Below are positions 52,260 through 61,460 of a stretch of 64,000 nt of DNA, piece by piece (the first letter of the stretch is position 1; every line of letters begins with the position of its first letter). The position numbers and the translations under genes were made by a program. The notes below the pieces were generated by a model. It ran no database searches, had not been told where the DNA came from, and was given only the letters and a program-made list of their open reading frames with translations. Location of the stretch: NCBI RefSeq assembly GCF_000218235.1, contig NZ_GL945017.1, positions 870,040-934,039 of the forward strand. The letters run 5' to 3'. Source of the DNA: Hallella multisaccharivorax DSM 17128. Its GTDB lineage: Bacteria; Bacteroidota; Bacteroidia; Bacteroidales; Bacteroidaceae.

Positions 52260-53555
52260 TTACTCGTTGTCTTCGATTTTGTCGTAAGCTCTGATAGCCT
52301 GCATAAAGCGTGCGTTGACATCGCTCAGCAGATACAAGCCATCACTGTTTTTCTGAAGACCAGTAAGGGTAAGTGGGAAGATTTGGGGCGGGTTGTCCAG
52401 GTTAAGCTCAGACAAGTTGCGGAGCTGGTCTGTAGATTGATATGTCAGATTCAAGTCGCAGTATTCTTTGCCGTCAGCACCTTTGAACTTCTCAATGACC
52501 ACTTTGCTGCCAATAGGAGTCTTTTTCTCAATGGAATTGGGTAGTTCGTACGTCTGTACACCTAAGGCGTTAAGTACGGAGCAGATATTGGAGTCATGGC
52601 CGCAGAGGAATGTGAACTTGCGGTTGCTTGCATTCAGTTCGTCATACATATATGTAAGTAACGGGTGGGCAACATTGACGGCTACGATAGGAGCTGCAAA
52701 AAGCACGTCGCCATATACATCTTTAATCTTAGCGATTTGAACCCAGTCGTCCAAGGTCAGGTTGTGGCCGAAGGCAGCCTTCTTGGCATCTGGCTCTTCG
52801 TAGTACTGAAGGATGAAAGCGTCGGAGCATGTGTTGGCATCTTTGAGAGAACCTTTCATGTTAGGCTCATTACCTTTCTTAAGGATAATCTCAGTATTGT
52901 AGTTGTCAAATGCACAGATCTTACCGCTCTTGCAGGCAGGAGAATCCTTGAGGTCAAGCGTGTTGGCTGTGATTTCATAAGCTTTCTTCAGGCTCTTATT
53001 GATCCCGACGATACCTTCTTTGCCTCCCATGGCAGCAATCTCCTTGAGTGCCTCTTTGCGGAAGGACTCGCTCATCCTTGTCAATCTCGGGAAGAAGATT
53101 GGATCCATCTTGCTGGGGGTAAAGCGGTGGTTGACCTGCACATTAGCTACAGGAAGGAATGCAGTAATAAAGTAATGTGCTGTTGCAATGCAGCGCTGCA
53201 TGCTGTTGGCATAGACGTTCAGCTCGTCTGTGGATGGCGTGGCGTTCTCCAGGAACAAGCCGGCATCAACGACCCATTTGCGGAAATAGAGCCCGAACTG
53301 GTTCTCCAAGGCACCACCGCGAGATGTCAGTTCACTGGCATTGGCTGTCCAGGGAGTCCACTCATGGGTGGTTACCTGCTCGAGCAGACTTCCTTTTGTG
53401 GAAAGCGGGGCACGGATGCTATGACGGCTAAGAATGACACACTCTTCAAGCTTGTATCTGTTCTTGAAGTCTTGTGAACGCTTGATCTGGGCAAAAAGAG
53501 ACCCTGGAAGCAGCACAAGAATGGCAATACCTAATATAATACTATGATTTTTCAT
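52260..53555 (-). CDS. Exported histidine-type phosphatase (phytase/MINPP-like)
   Basis: Protein of 431 residues with a signal peptide (HSIILGIAILVLLPGSLFAQ, 4-23). The catalytic motif is RHSIRAP (44-50), where the second position after arginine-histidine is serine instead of the common glycine. The proton-donor motif is FLCGHDSNI, an HD motif. The branch-2 histidine acid phosphatase fold includes phytases, multiple inositol polyphosphate phosphatases and glucose-1-phosphatase; which substrate applies is not visible. The ATG at 53555 is preferred to one 30 bases upstream because it begins the signal peptide. It lies between the exported HAD phosphatase and the porin. Confidence 0.92.
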   Translation of the reverse strand: MKNHSIILGIAILVLLPGSLFAQIKRSQDFKNRYKLEECVILSRHSIRAPLSTKGSLLEQVTTHEWTPWTANASELTSRGGALENQFGLYFRKWVVDAGLFLENATPSTDELNVYANSMQRCIATAHYFITAFLPVANVQVNHRFTPSKMDPIFFPRLTRMSESFRKEALKEIAAMGGKEGIVGINKSLKKAYEITANTLDLKDSPACKSGKICAFDNYNTEIILKKGNEPNMKGSLKDANTCSDAFILQYYEEPDAKKAAFGHNLTLDDWVQIAKIKDVYGDVLFAAPIVAVNVAHPLLTYMYDELNASNRKFTFLCGHDSNICSVLNALGVQTYELPNSIEKKTPIGSKVVIEKFKGADGKEYCDLNLTYQSTDQLRNLSELNLDNPPQIFPLTLTGLQKNSDGLYLLSDVNARFMQAIRAYDKIEDNE

Positions 53556-53639
53556 ATTCTGATTTTCTTTAATGTGTAAGTGCAAGCTGCCTGAAATTAC
53601 TTCAGACAGTCTACAATGTTCAATTAGGATTATCTTAAC

Positions 53640-54596
53640 TTAGTAAGTTACAACAGCAGGATCAGAAACGTTGGTAGTAGCATTTGTTTTTACCCCCAAC
53701 TTCTTGCAAGTCCAGTCAATGCCATCCTCGGGAACATCACGTGTGTTTTCTATGATGCAGTTAGGATCCTGTTCCCAGTATTTCTTAGCAGTCATATTCT
53801 TCATATCCTTGTTAGGCTTTGTATCGTCCGGGTTGAGCATGAGCTTCAGACCTACAGAAGTGTTCATCATCTCCATATCACCACGACTGTTACCTGCGGC
53901 AAAGAGAGGACGCGTCTTTACAAAGGTGTAGACACACTCTGCCTTACCATTGTCCTGAGGAGACGGGAAAGTGATCTGATCCGTGATTTTACCGTCACTG
54001 CTAACGGGCGATTTTACGCCAATAACGCGATCTTCCTGGAAACCAAGCTCTTGTACGCAGAACCGCTGGTACAGCAATTCTGGAGAAGCAGAGATAATCC
54101 ATGTCTCGAAACCGAAGTTGCGAAGGTTGGCGAGCAGAGCCTTCATCTGCGGATAAAACTTATTTTGATACTTAGCATGGAAACAGTCGTCACCGATGCG
54201 CTGTGCCTCCTCCGGAGTCAGACCGGAGAGGAATTTCACACGGTCGCGCTCACGGGAGATCGCATCCTCGTTTATCATCTTGCTCACAAGGGCGTATTTC
54301 TCCTTGGATACCTTGTCGGTCTTTCCTTTGTAGTTCTTCTCTGCATAGTCGTAGAGCGACTCCTCTGCAAGATAGTAGGGAACCTGCCCTAACAGTGTGC
54401 CATCGCAGTCGAAGACTGCGACCTTTCGGATGTTCATTGGAATGGTAGAGATCATGAAGTTCTCTAACTTAGCGTTGGTAACATCGCTCCAGCCCTGAAT
54501 CTTCTGGTACTTGTAGGTCTGTGCCACTGAGGCAAGAATCCCTACGACGAACAGCATACATAATGCTGATGTCAATCGTTTCATAAAGTTCCTCAT
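53640..54596 (-). CDS. Exported HAD-family phosphatase
   Basis: Protein of 318 residues with a signal peptide (LTSALCMLFVVGILASVAQ, 8-26), which is unusual for HAD enzymes. The nucleophile motif is VFDCDGTLL (D63, D65). Motif II is in TWIISASPELLYQRF. The C-terminal acidic motif is FAAGNSRGDMEMM. The general pattern resembles secreted phosphatases acting on small phosphomonoesters such as phosphorylcholine; this is suggested by layout only. It follows glpF by 70 bp and starts the phosphatase part of the operon. Confidence 0.88.
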   Translation of the reverse strand: MRNFMKRLTSALCMLFVVGILASVAQTYKYQKIQGWSDVTNAKLENFMISTIPMNIRKVAVFDCDGTLLGQVPYYLAEESLYDYAEKNYKGKTDKVSKEKYALVSKMINEDAISRERDRVKFLSGLTPEEAQRIGDDCFHAKYQNKFYPQMKALLANLRNFGFETWIISASPELLYQRFCVQELGFQEDRVIGVKSPVSSDGKITDQITFPSPQDNGKAECVYTFVKTRPLFAAGNSRGDMEMMNTSVGLKLMLNPDDTKPNKDMKNMTAKKYWEQDPNCIIENTRDVPEDGIDWTCKKLGVKTNATTNVSDPAVVTY

Positions 54597-54666
54597 AATG
54601 TTAAGTGTTAAATGGTTAGATATTTGTATGGCTTAGCCATGTTTTGTCTTCAACAATTGCTTAATA

Positions 54667-55398
54667 TCAGCAGAACGAAAAAAGTATTCCAACCCATGCT
54701 GCAACGGCAGCACCGGCCAACGGGCCAAAGATTGGCACCCAGCTATAGCCCCAGCCACTGTCCCTCTTACCCTTGATAGGGAGAATAGCGTGAGCGATAC
54801 GCGGACCAAGATCACGGGCAGGATTCATGGCGTATCCGGTGACACTGCCCAGAGACATACCGATGGAGACGATGACCATCGTGACAGGCCATGCGCTGTT
54901 ACCACCGACGTTGACACCGCCTGTGTAAGTGCTGATGCAGATAATGAGCAGGACAAGGACAAAGGCGCAGACAGCCTCCTGGAGGAAGTTCAGCGGCTTG
55001 TTCTCGATAGCTGGCATGGTGCAGAAGATAGTGAGCTTGCCATTGGGATCATCGGTAGCGTCGAAGTGGTCTTTATAAACAATCCAAACGAGTACGGCAC
55101 CGAGGAATGCACCCAACATTTGAGCGATGACATAAGGAATGACGTTAGCCCATGGGAACATACCGGCAACGGCAAGGCCGAAGCTGACAGCCGGGTTCAG
55201 ATGAGCACCGGAGTCGTGGGCGATGAATACGCCCGCCATGACAGCGAGACCCCAGCCCAAGGTGATGACGACCCAGCCGCCGCCTTTACCTTTACACTTG
55301 TTCAAACCCATACCGGCGCATACACCGTCGCCTAACAGAATCATTACGAGGGTACCGATAAACTCAAGGGCACAATTATGCAATAATCCAGGATCCAT
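54667..55398 (-). CDS. glpF: Glycerol facilitator (aquaglyceroporin)
   Basis: MIP-family channel of 243 residues with six helices and the two half-helix motifs as NPAV (within GAHLNPAVSFG) and NPARD (within GYAMNPARDLGPR). The aspartate after the second motif and the long loops mark a glycerol rather than a strict water channel. It brings glycerol through the inner membrane to the kinase encoded 74 bp upstream. The gene order kinase-facilitator is reversed from the E. coli glpFK order. Confidence 0.94.
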   Translation of the reverse strand: MDPGLLHNCALEFIGTLVMILLGDGVCAGMGLNKCKGKGGGWVVITLGWGLAVMAGVFIAHDSGAHLNPAVSFGLAVAGMFPWANVIPYVIAQMLGAFLGAVLVWIVYKDHFDATDDPNGKLTIFCTMPAIENKPLNFLQEAVCAFVLVLLIICISTYTGGVNVGGNSAWPVTMVIVSIGMSLGSVTGYAMNPARDLGPRIAHAILPIKGKRDSGWGYSWVPIFGPLAGAAVAAWVGILFSFC

Positions 55399-55472
55399 TT
55401 TTCCTTAGTTTTAGAGTTGATATTATAATTGTTGTTTAGTTCCACTCCCCCTTGGACAGGGGGCTTCTGTCT

Positions 55473-56960
55473 TTATTTATGTGTCAGTGTTCTCTGTATA
55501 GCATCAGCCCATCCGTTCTTGGCAGCCTTGATCTCGTCGTTCTCAGGCACAGGCTCAAAGGTGCGCTCCACCTGCCACTGACTCTTAATCTCGTCGATAT
55601 CTTTCCAGAAACCTACTGCGAGACCTGCGAGGTAAGCAGCACCGAGAGCTGTTGTTTCCGTAATCTTCGGACGTACCACCGGGATGCCGAGCAGGTTAGC
55701 CTGGAACTGCATGAGTAGGTTGTTGCGCGAAGCGCCGCCATCGACTTTCAACTCTGTCAGCGGAGCACCCATGTCCTTAGCCATAGCCTGAGCAATGTCG
55801 TAAGTTTGGAAGGCAATACCGTCGAGAGCTGCACGGGCGATATGAGCACGTGTCGTGCCACGGGTGATGCCTACGATGGTGCCGCGTGCGTACTGATCCC
55901 AATAGGGAGCAGCAAGACCGGTGAGAGCCGGTACGAAGATTACGCCGCCACTGTCGGGCACAGAGGAGGCAAGCTCCTCAATCTCACTACTGCTCTTGAT
56001 GAATCCGAGGCCATCGCGCAGCCACTGAACGACGCTGCCGCCCACATAGATAGAACCTTCAAGGGCATATTTCACTTTATCACCGATCTTCCACGCCACG
56101 GTGGTGAGCAGGTTGTTCTTGGAGAGCAAAGGCTTGTCACCGATGTTCAGCATGACGAAGCATCCTGTGCCGTAAGTGTTCTTGATAGATCCCGGCGTGA
56201 GACACATCTGGCCGAAGAGGGCACTCTGCTGGTCACCGGCGATACCGGCGATAGGCACCTCATGAGCGAAGATGGTAGTCTTCGTGTGACCGTAGACCTC
56301 TGAGCAGGACCTCACCTCCGGCATCATACTACGGGGAATGTCGAGAAGCTTGAGCAGGTCATCATCCCACCGGAGGGTATGGATATTGAACAACATGGTG
56401 CGGCTGGCATTCGTCACATCCGTGCAGTGAATCTCACCGCGTGTGAGGCGCCAGATAAGCCATGAGTCGACATTACCGAAACGCAGTTTGCCTTTCTCTG
56501 CACGCTCGCGGGCACCGGGTACGTTGTCGAGGATCCATTTGATCTTTGTGCCGCTGAAATAGGCATCAATGATGAGGCCTGTTTTCTCACGGACCTTATC
56601 AACAAGCCCCTGGGCTTTCAGCTTGTCGCAGAACTCTGCCGTGCGACGGTCCTGCCAGACGATGGCGTTGTAGATAGGTTCTTCCGTATCCACATCCCAC
56701 ACGATGGTCGTCTCACGCTGGTTGGTGATGCCGATAGCAGCGATGTCGAGGCCGTTGATGTCGATGGCCGAGATGGCCTCGGCAATGACGGAGGCCTCTG
56801 ACGACCAGATTTCATTAGGGTTATGCTCCACCCAGCCCGGCTTAGGGAAGTACTGGGTGAATTCTTTCTGAGCAACGCTGCAGATCTGACCATTGTGGTC
56901 AAAAACGATAGCGCGTGAGCTGGTTGTCCCCTGGTCGAGCGCAAGAATGTATTTTGGCAT
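55473..56960 (-). CDS. glpK: Glycerol kinase
   Basis: Enzyme of 495 residues, the normal FGGY-family length, converting glycerol and ATP to glycerol-3-phosphate. N-terminal [14 protein letters not shown] (7-20) binds ATP/phosphate. [13 protein letters not shown], the glycerol-contact regions around RTAEF and [11 protein letters not shown], the [11 protein letters not shown] loop and C-terminal [16 protein letters not shown] are all present. It is the fourth gene of the glp operon, 54 bp after glpC. Its product is the substrate of GlpABC. Confidence 0.97.
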   Translation of the reverse strand: MPKYILALDQGTTSSRAIVFDHNGQICSVAQKEFTQYFPKPGWVEHNPNEIWSSEASVIAEAISAIDINGLDIAAIGITNQRETTIVWDVDTEEPIYNAIVWQDRRTAEFCDKLKAQGLVDKVREKTGLIIDAYFSGTKIKWILDNVPGARERAEKGKLRFGNVDSWLIWRLTRGEIHCTDVTNASRTMLFNIHTLRWDDDLLKLLDIPRSMMPEVRSCSEVYGHTKTTIFAHEVPIAGIAGDQQSALFGQMCLTPGSIKNTYGTGCFVMLNIGDKPLLSKNNLLTTVAWKIGDKVKYALEGSIYVGGSVVQWLRDGLGFIKSSSEIEELASSVPDSGGVIFVPALTGLAAPYWDQYARGTIVGITRGTTRAHIARAALDGIAFQTYDIAQAMAKDMGAPLTELKVDGGASRNNLLMQFQANLLGIPVVRPKITETTALGAAYLAGLAVGFWKDIDEIKSQWQVERTFEPVPENDEIKAAKNGWADAIQRTLTHK

Positions 56961-57014
56961 AGTAATTAAAGTTTTTAAGTTGTTAATCAGTATGATGTAA
57001 TATCAGAGTAATGG

Positions 57015-58271
57015 TTATTTTCCATTAAGCTTACGTGTCTCTTCCACATCGAGCGCCTCGGCAATGAGCGAGATGGGGTTATCGACGGGATAGCCTGCCG
57101 ACATCTCAATCTGCCATTTGCAGGTCTCACAGTCGGTGGCGACACTGTCGGGGTTGACCTCACGAATCTGGTTGAAGAGCGGTGCTCCAATCTTCTGTGA
57201 GCGCTCATAATTCTCCTTTTTAAAGCCATAGGTGCCGGCGATACCGCAGCAGTGACTCTCAAGGATGGTGAGATCGAGCCCCGGTATCATCTTCAGCAAC
57301 TGGATAGAATAGATGCCCCACCCCATCCGTTCCATGTGACAGGCGGTATGGTAGGCTACTTTCTTATGGAAATCCTTGCGGAAGGCGAGCTTGAGCTTGC
57401 CCTCGTCAATCTTCTGGCAGAGGAAGCGGGTGGCGAGCATCAGGTGGTTGCGCACTTTGCTGTTGTCTATCTTCAGCAAGTCTTTGTATTCATCACGCAT
57501 GGTGAAAGTACAGGTTGAACTGGTGGTGAGCACTGCCTCGTTGTGCGTCTCCACGGCTTTCTGCATGGACGAGATATTGACTTCACCCTGCTTCTTCGCC
57601 TGGCCGGAGAGACCGTTGGCGATGAGTGCCACCCCACAGCATTTCTCTTTCTCCAAAAGATGGACGCCATAGCCGCAGGCGTTCATGATCTTGACAAAGT
57701 CCTGACCGAGTTTCGGGAAGTTGTAGTTGACGTAGCATCCGTGGAAATAGCTTACGAAGCGGCTGTAGCTTTCTTGTTCAGCCTCGGCATGACGATGGAA
57801 CCATGTCTCGAATTTCGTCCCTGAATAAGCAGGGAACTGCCGGTGCCGGTCAATGCTCATTACCTTGTCGAGCACCACCTTGGCAGGTTTCAGTCCGAGG
57901 AAGAAGTTGGTCAGCGGTGCCACCAGTGTGGCCATAGAGCCGACGAAGTCGGTGTTGGCGAGCATGCGGTCGCGCAGGCTTGGTGAGTGGGTGCTGTACT
58001 CGATGCGGGCCGCCTGGATGATATCGCCGACCTTGACACCGTGCGGACAAGTCACTTCACAGCGTTTGCAGTTGAGGCAGAGCTTGAGTGTCTCGTTGAA
58101 GAAGTCAGGGTCTTTCAGCCGATAGCGCAGCAAGTCGGGGCCGGCATGCTTGGGGCCGGGATATTCAGGCTCCACGGTGGAGACTGGGCAATAGACGGTG
58201 CAGATGCTGCACTTCAGACATTGCTCGTAGTCGTGGACGCTGAGATTGAAAAGCTGAATCTTATCTTGCAT
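57015..58271 (-). CDS. glpC: Anaerobic glycerol-3-phosphate dehydrogenase subunit C
   Basis: Iron-sulfur membrane-anchor subunit of 418 residues. Two ferredoxin-like clusters lie near the N-terminus (CLKCSICTVYCP at 18-29 and CLNCKRCEVTCP at 66-77), followed by two cysteine-rich CCG domains (EKCCGVAL and ESHCCGIAGTYG). It takes electrons from GlpAB and passes them to menaquinone, allowing fumarate or other anaerobic respiration. It overlaps glpB by 11 bp, so it is probably translated in step with it. Confidence 0.96.
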   Translation of the reverse strand: MQDKIQLFNLSVHDYEQCLKCSICTVYCPVSTVEPEYPGPKHAGPDLLRYRLKDPDFFNETLKLCLNCKRCEVTCPHGVKVGDIIQAARIEYSTHSPSLRDRMLANTDFVGSMATLVAPLTNFFLGLKPAKVVLDKVMSIDRHRQFPAYSGTKFETWFHRHAEAEQESYSRFVSYFHGCYVNYNFPKLGQDFVKIMNACGYGVHLLEKEKCCGVALIANGLSGQAKKQGEVNISSMQKAVETHNEAVLTTSSTCTFTMRDEYKDLLKIDNSKVRNHLMLATRFLCQKIDEGKLKLAFRKDFHKKVAYHTACHMERMGWGIYSIQLLKMIPGLDLTILESHCCGIAGTYGFKKENYERSQKIGAPLFNQIREVNPDSVATDCETCKWQIEMSAGYPVDNPISLIAEALDVEETRKLNGK

Positions 58272-59556
58272 AGCTGTTATCTATTTTATCAGACGATGTG
58301 ACAGACGATGTGGCAGGTGAGGAGATAAACGATGCCACAGTGAGGGCCGTAAGCAGATCGATGCCCGTAGACGTTGCCATCCGCGGGTCGTTGCCACAGA
58401 GGATGGAGCCGATAGCATAAACATTGTCCACTGGGGTATTGTCTTTCCGTACCCGGAGCCGGCTGTCGGTCTTCACGCCGTAAGACTGGTAAGGCTGTCG
58501 GTCAAAGAGATTGTCGGCGAACCACTCCGGCCTCTTCGTGCTGCTTTCTACATCGAAATGGAAAATGGGCTCGAAGGCGCCGTCGTAGTTGGACGCCATA
58601 CCGCCTCCGAGGAATGAGCCGGCGGCAATGACGAAATTGTCGGCCTCAAGGGCTGTCTCTGCCAAATTCTTTGTATAGACCCTCACGAGCCGCCTCCCTT
58701 CCCATTCGCCCTTCACGACCGTATCGTTGGGCAGAAAGGTCCCGCCGAGCCTTTGGAAATATTGCCGGAGCAGCGTCTGCACACGCGTACCGGGCACGGA
58801 AGGTGGCATGGTGGCTACGAAACGGGTCGTTGTGGGCATGAGCTGTTGCAAGAGTTTGGCAGCGTGATCGTTGGCAACGCCCAGGATGGCGGGCAAAAGC
58901 AGCAGGTCGGTCCCTGCGGGGAGCATGCCGTTCAATCTCTCTGCTACCTCCCTCACGTGTTCATCGTCAACGAGATAGCTGGCGATATTGGTGGCGCGCA
59001 TTTCCGACGGACTCTGCCGAGTACGTTCCAGAAGAGGGGTGGTGACGGTGCACAAGCTCACTTCCGCGCCATACCCCCGCAGCGCCTCGGCGATATAAAG
59101 CACGGGGAAATCGAGAAATCCAGTGATATTGACCAGGCAGATGTGCTTGCCCTGCATCTCCTCGGCACTGTCTGCGGTAAACAGCCCGTCCATCGTCAGC
59201 CACGCGGGAATGAGTTTTCCCATGGGCGAGAGGCGATAGTGGTTTCTGTGGTTGTCGCCCATCATCTTGATGCCGGCTTCTTCGAGGAGTTTACGTGCCT
59301 CGCCGGCCAGCAATTCGGGGTCGCTTACCTTGTGGTAAGGATGCGAATCAGGCAGCTGCCGGAGGGCCTCCAGCGGGTCGCCGGCTTCCTTTCCTTCTTG
59401 ATAACCCACGAGGTCGAAGGAGCCGGAGCTGAAATGCAGGCTGCTCTGGCCGGCACAGACCACGGCGATGTTCTTTCCTTCTTTTGCTTTGGCGAGAGCG
59501 ATACCGCACGTCAGGCCGCTCAGTCCGCCACCTATTATAATAGTATCAAATTTCAT
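58261..59556 (-). CDS. glpB: Anaerobic glycerol-3-phosphate dehydrogenase subunit B
   Basis: Flavoprotein subunit of 431 residues. The FAD-binding Rossmann motif is DTIIIGGGLSGLTCGIALA (4-22), and near the C-terminus NVYAIGSILCGNDPRMATSTGIDL is the second FAD-contact region. In E. coli GlpB is the FMN/FAD subunit that links GlpA to GlpC. It starts 4 bp after glpA and overlaps glpC at its end, completing the standard glpABC order. Confidence 0.95.
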   Translation of the reverse strand: MKFDTIIIGGGLSGLTCGIALAKAKEGKNIAVVCAGQSSLHFSSGSFDLVGYQEGKEAGDPLEALRQLPDSHPYHKVSDPELLAGEARKLLEEAGIKMMGDNHRNHYRLSPMGKLIPAWLTMDGLFTADSAEEMQGKHICLVNITGFLDFPVLYIAEALRGYGAEVSLCTVTTPLLERTRQSPSEMRATNIASYLVDDEHVREVAERLNGMLPAGTDLLLLPAILGVANDHAAKLLQQLMPTTTRFVATMPPSVPGTRVQTLLRQYFQRLGGTFLPNDTVVKGEWEGRRLVRVYTKNLAETALEADNFVIAAGSFLGGGMASNYDGAFEPIFHFDVESSTKRPEWFADNLFDRQPYQSYGVKTDSRLRVRKDNTPVDNVYAIGSILCGNDPRMATSTGIDLLTALTVASFISSPATSSVTSSDKIDNSYAR

Positions 59557-59560
59557 TTTG

Positions 59561-61192
59561 TCAAGCGTTTAGTCCACACAGTTCTTGATAGATCTTCAGT
59601 GTCAACTGGTTTTCTTTCAGCGTGTCGCCCCAGGCCACGGGCCGCATGCCTTTCCAGCGCTCCTGTATGAACGCGCTGAGATCGTTAAGTGCATCTTTTG
59701 GCGCTGTATGACCAAGCTGGCAGAGCACGCAAGAGGCGCGGCAGGCACAGAGTTCACTTTGGCAGGTACCCATGCCGATACGTGTACGGCGGCGCAGGTT
59801 GATGAGATTATGGACGTGGAGCTTGTCGATGGCAAACTTCACCTCGCCGACACTCACCTCCTCACACTCGCAGACGAGGGCGCGGTCCTCTATCGTTTCA
59901 TGAGGTATTTCTTTGGTGAATGTGCCATGGCGGCCTATCTCCGCGAAGCGGCTTGTCGATGCCACGGGGTCGCTGAAGATGTCGTTGTGCATCTCCGTCT
60001 TTATCTCACTGTCGCTCTCCTCCGACCCGGGCAACGGCACTACGGCCGTATCACATTTCTTGTCAATGCCGAGCTTCTCGCAGACGAGGTCGGCGGCTCT
60101 CTCTGCCATGAGACGGTAAGTCATCATCTTGCCGCCCGTGATGGTGATGAACCCTTTCAGTCCGTCGCGTTTCTCATGGTCGAGCAACACGATGCCACGG
60201 CTGATATTTCGCCCTGACGGGTCATTGTCGGCTGCCACCAACGGACGCACGCCGGCATAGGCACGGATGATGCGTGTCGTAGCAAGGCTCGGCGCGAGGT
60301 GTATGCCTTCACGGATCATCAGGTCCACCTCTTCGGGTGTGGCGCGCATGTCGTCAATCTGATCGAACGGCACACGGTCACTCGTCGTGCCGATAACGCA
60401 CACCGCATCGTCGGGGACGAGAATATCACCGTTGGCGGGCTTGCGGCAGCGGTTCAGCACCATGTGGTTGACGCGGTGGCCGAAGACGAGCAGGGTGCCC
60501 TTGGCGGGGAACATGTTTATCTTGATGCCTGCCAACTGTGCCACGGGCTGGCCCCAGATACCGGCAGCGTTGATGACGAGACGGCAGTGGACCTCGGCCT
60601 CCTCACCTGTGCGGTTGTTGCGTAACTTCACCCCTTTCATCACGCCATTCTCTATGACGAAGCCAATGACCTCTTCGTAGGTGAAGACCTCTGCGCCATG
60701 GTGTTTGGCATCGATGATGTTGGCTGTGGTGAGGCGGAAAGGATCGATGGAGGCATCGGGCACGCGTACGGCGCCGATGAGCGCGGGGTTGACGGCAGGT
60801 TCAATGCGCCTGGCCTCTTCGGGGGAGATGATGTCAGCACGGATACCGGCGCTGCGGCAAGCGTCAACAAAATTCTTCTGATAGTCAAGACTGTCTTCAG
60901 GCAGCGTGATGAAGAGACCGTCGGTCTCTTCTACACAATGACGAGCCACACGGCGGAGCGTCATGTTCTCTTTGATGCACTCGCGCGCCGACTCTTGGTC
61001 AGTGACGGCATAGCGGGCACCACTGTGTAGCAGGCCGTGGTTACGGCCTGTGGCTCCGTTGGTGAAGTCGCGTTTCTCGACGAGAAGGACTTTCATTCCG
61101 CGGCGTGCACAGTCCCGTGCCGTTCCGGCTCCGGTAATACCACCGCCGATGATAATCACATCGTATTCGTCTTTGAATATCTTGTCCATCAT
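59561..61192 (-). CDS. glpA: Anaerobic glycerol-3-phosphate dehydrogenase subunit A
   Basis: Catalytic subunit of 543 residues that oxidises glycerol-3-phosphate to dihydroxyacetone phosphate. The FAD motif is VIIIGGGITGAGTARDCARR (12-31), followed by the family region GATGRNHGLLHSGARYAV. A C-terminal BFD-like [2Fe-2S] domain (about 420-510) has cysteines in VCECEEVSVGE and GMGTCQSELCACRASCVLC. Two ATGs stand at the start (61192 and 61189). It heads the operon glpABCKF and the phosphatases, with a consensus promoter just upstream. Confidence 0.97.
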   Translation of the reverse strand: MMDKIFKDEYDVIIIGGGITGAGTARDCARRGMKVLLVEKRDFTNGATGRNHGLLHSGARYAVTDQESARECIKENMTLRRVARHCVEETDGLFITLPEDSLDYQKNFVDACRSAGIRADIISPEEARRIEPAVNPALIGAVRVPDASIDPFRLTTANIIDAKHHGAEVFTYEEVIGFVIENGVMKGVKLRNNRTGEEAEVHCRLVINAAGIWGQPVAQLAGIKINMFPAKGTLLVFGHRVNHMVLNRCRKPANGDILVPDDAVCVIGTTSDRVPFDQIDDMRATPEEVDLMIREGIHLAPSLATTRIIRAYAGVRPLVAADNDPSGRNISRGIVLLDHEKRDGLKGFITITGGKMMTYRLMAERAADLVCEKLGIDKKCDTAVVPLPGSEESDSEIKTEMHNDIFSDPVASTSRFAEIGRHGTFTKEIPHETIEDRALVCECEEVSVGEVKFAIDKLHVHNLINLRRRTRIGMGTCQSELCACRASCVLCQLGHTAPKDALNDLSAFIQERWKGMRPVAWGDTLKENQLTLKIYQELCGLNA

Positions 61193-61233
61193 AGTTGTTT
61201 TTTCAAATATAGGTCTCCTATTTCCTTTCGAAG

Positions 61234-61264
61234 CAAAATTATAAAAAATAGGTTTCGGTTCAAA
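61234..61264 (-). promoter_or_regulatory. Promoter of the glp-phosphatase operon
   Basis: On the minus strand TTTG (61264-61261), 19 bases, TAATTTTG (61241-61234). A second -7-like TATATTTG lies nearer the gene (61211-61204) with a 22-base distance to a TTTG. The first is the better match and gives a leader of about 35 nt. Confidence 0.72.
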
Positions 61265-61399
61265 ATTAAATCCTTATTTTAACATTATATTTAACACAAG
61301 TTTGCTTTGTTATCATCGTTGACGGGCTATCTTTCATGCGTTTCCGTATACTCTTTTCCTGATAGGGCGGCACCGAAGCCTGTTCAGAGTCGCGCTTTT

Positions 61400-61416
61400 T
61401 TGCAACTGGGTTGCAA
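61400..61416 (+). promoter_or_regulatory. Inverted-repeat operator candidate before the metal ATPase
   Basis: Perfect 17-base dyad TTGCAAC-N3-GTTGCAA, 44 bases upstream of the ATPase start and just in front of TAACTTCG (61428-61435), a one-mismatch -7 element. The size and symmetry suit a metal-responsive repressor of the Fur/Zur or ArsR type; the regulator is not in the window. Confidence 0.5.
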
Positions 61417-61460
61417 TGATTATTTTGTAACTTCGCCGCGGAAATTAATGAAAGAGACAG

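Noticed and set aside
58753..59670. Plus-strand frame of 305 codons opposite glpB
   Set aside because: Shadow of glpB, whose FAD motifs are intact; composition follows the codon structure of the opposite strand.
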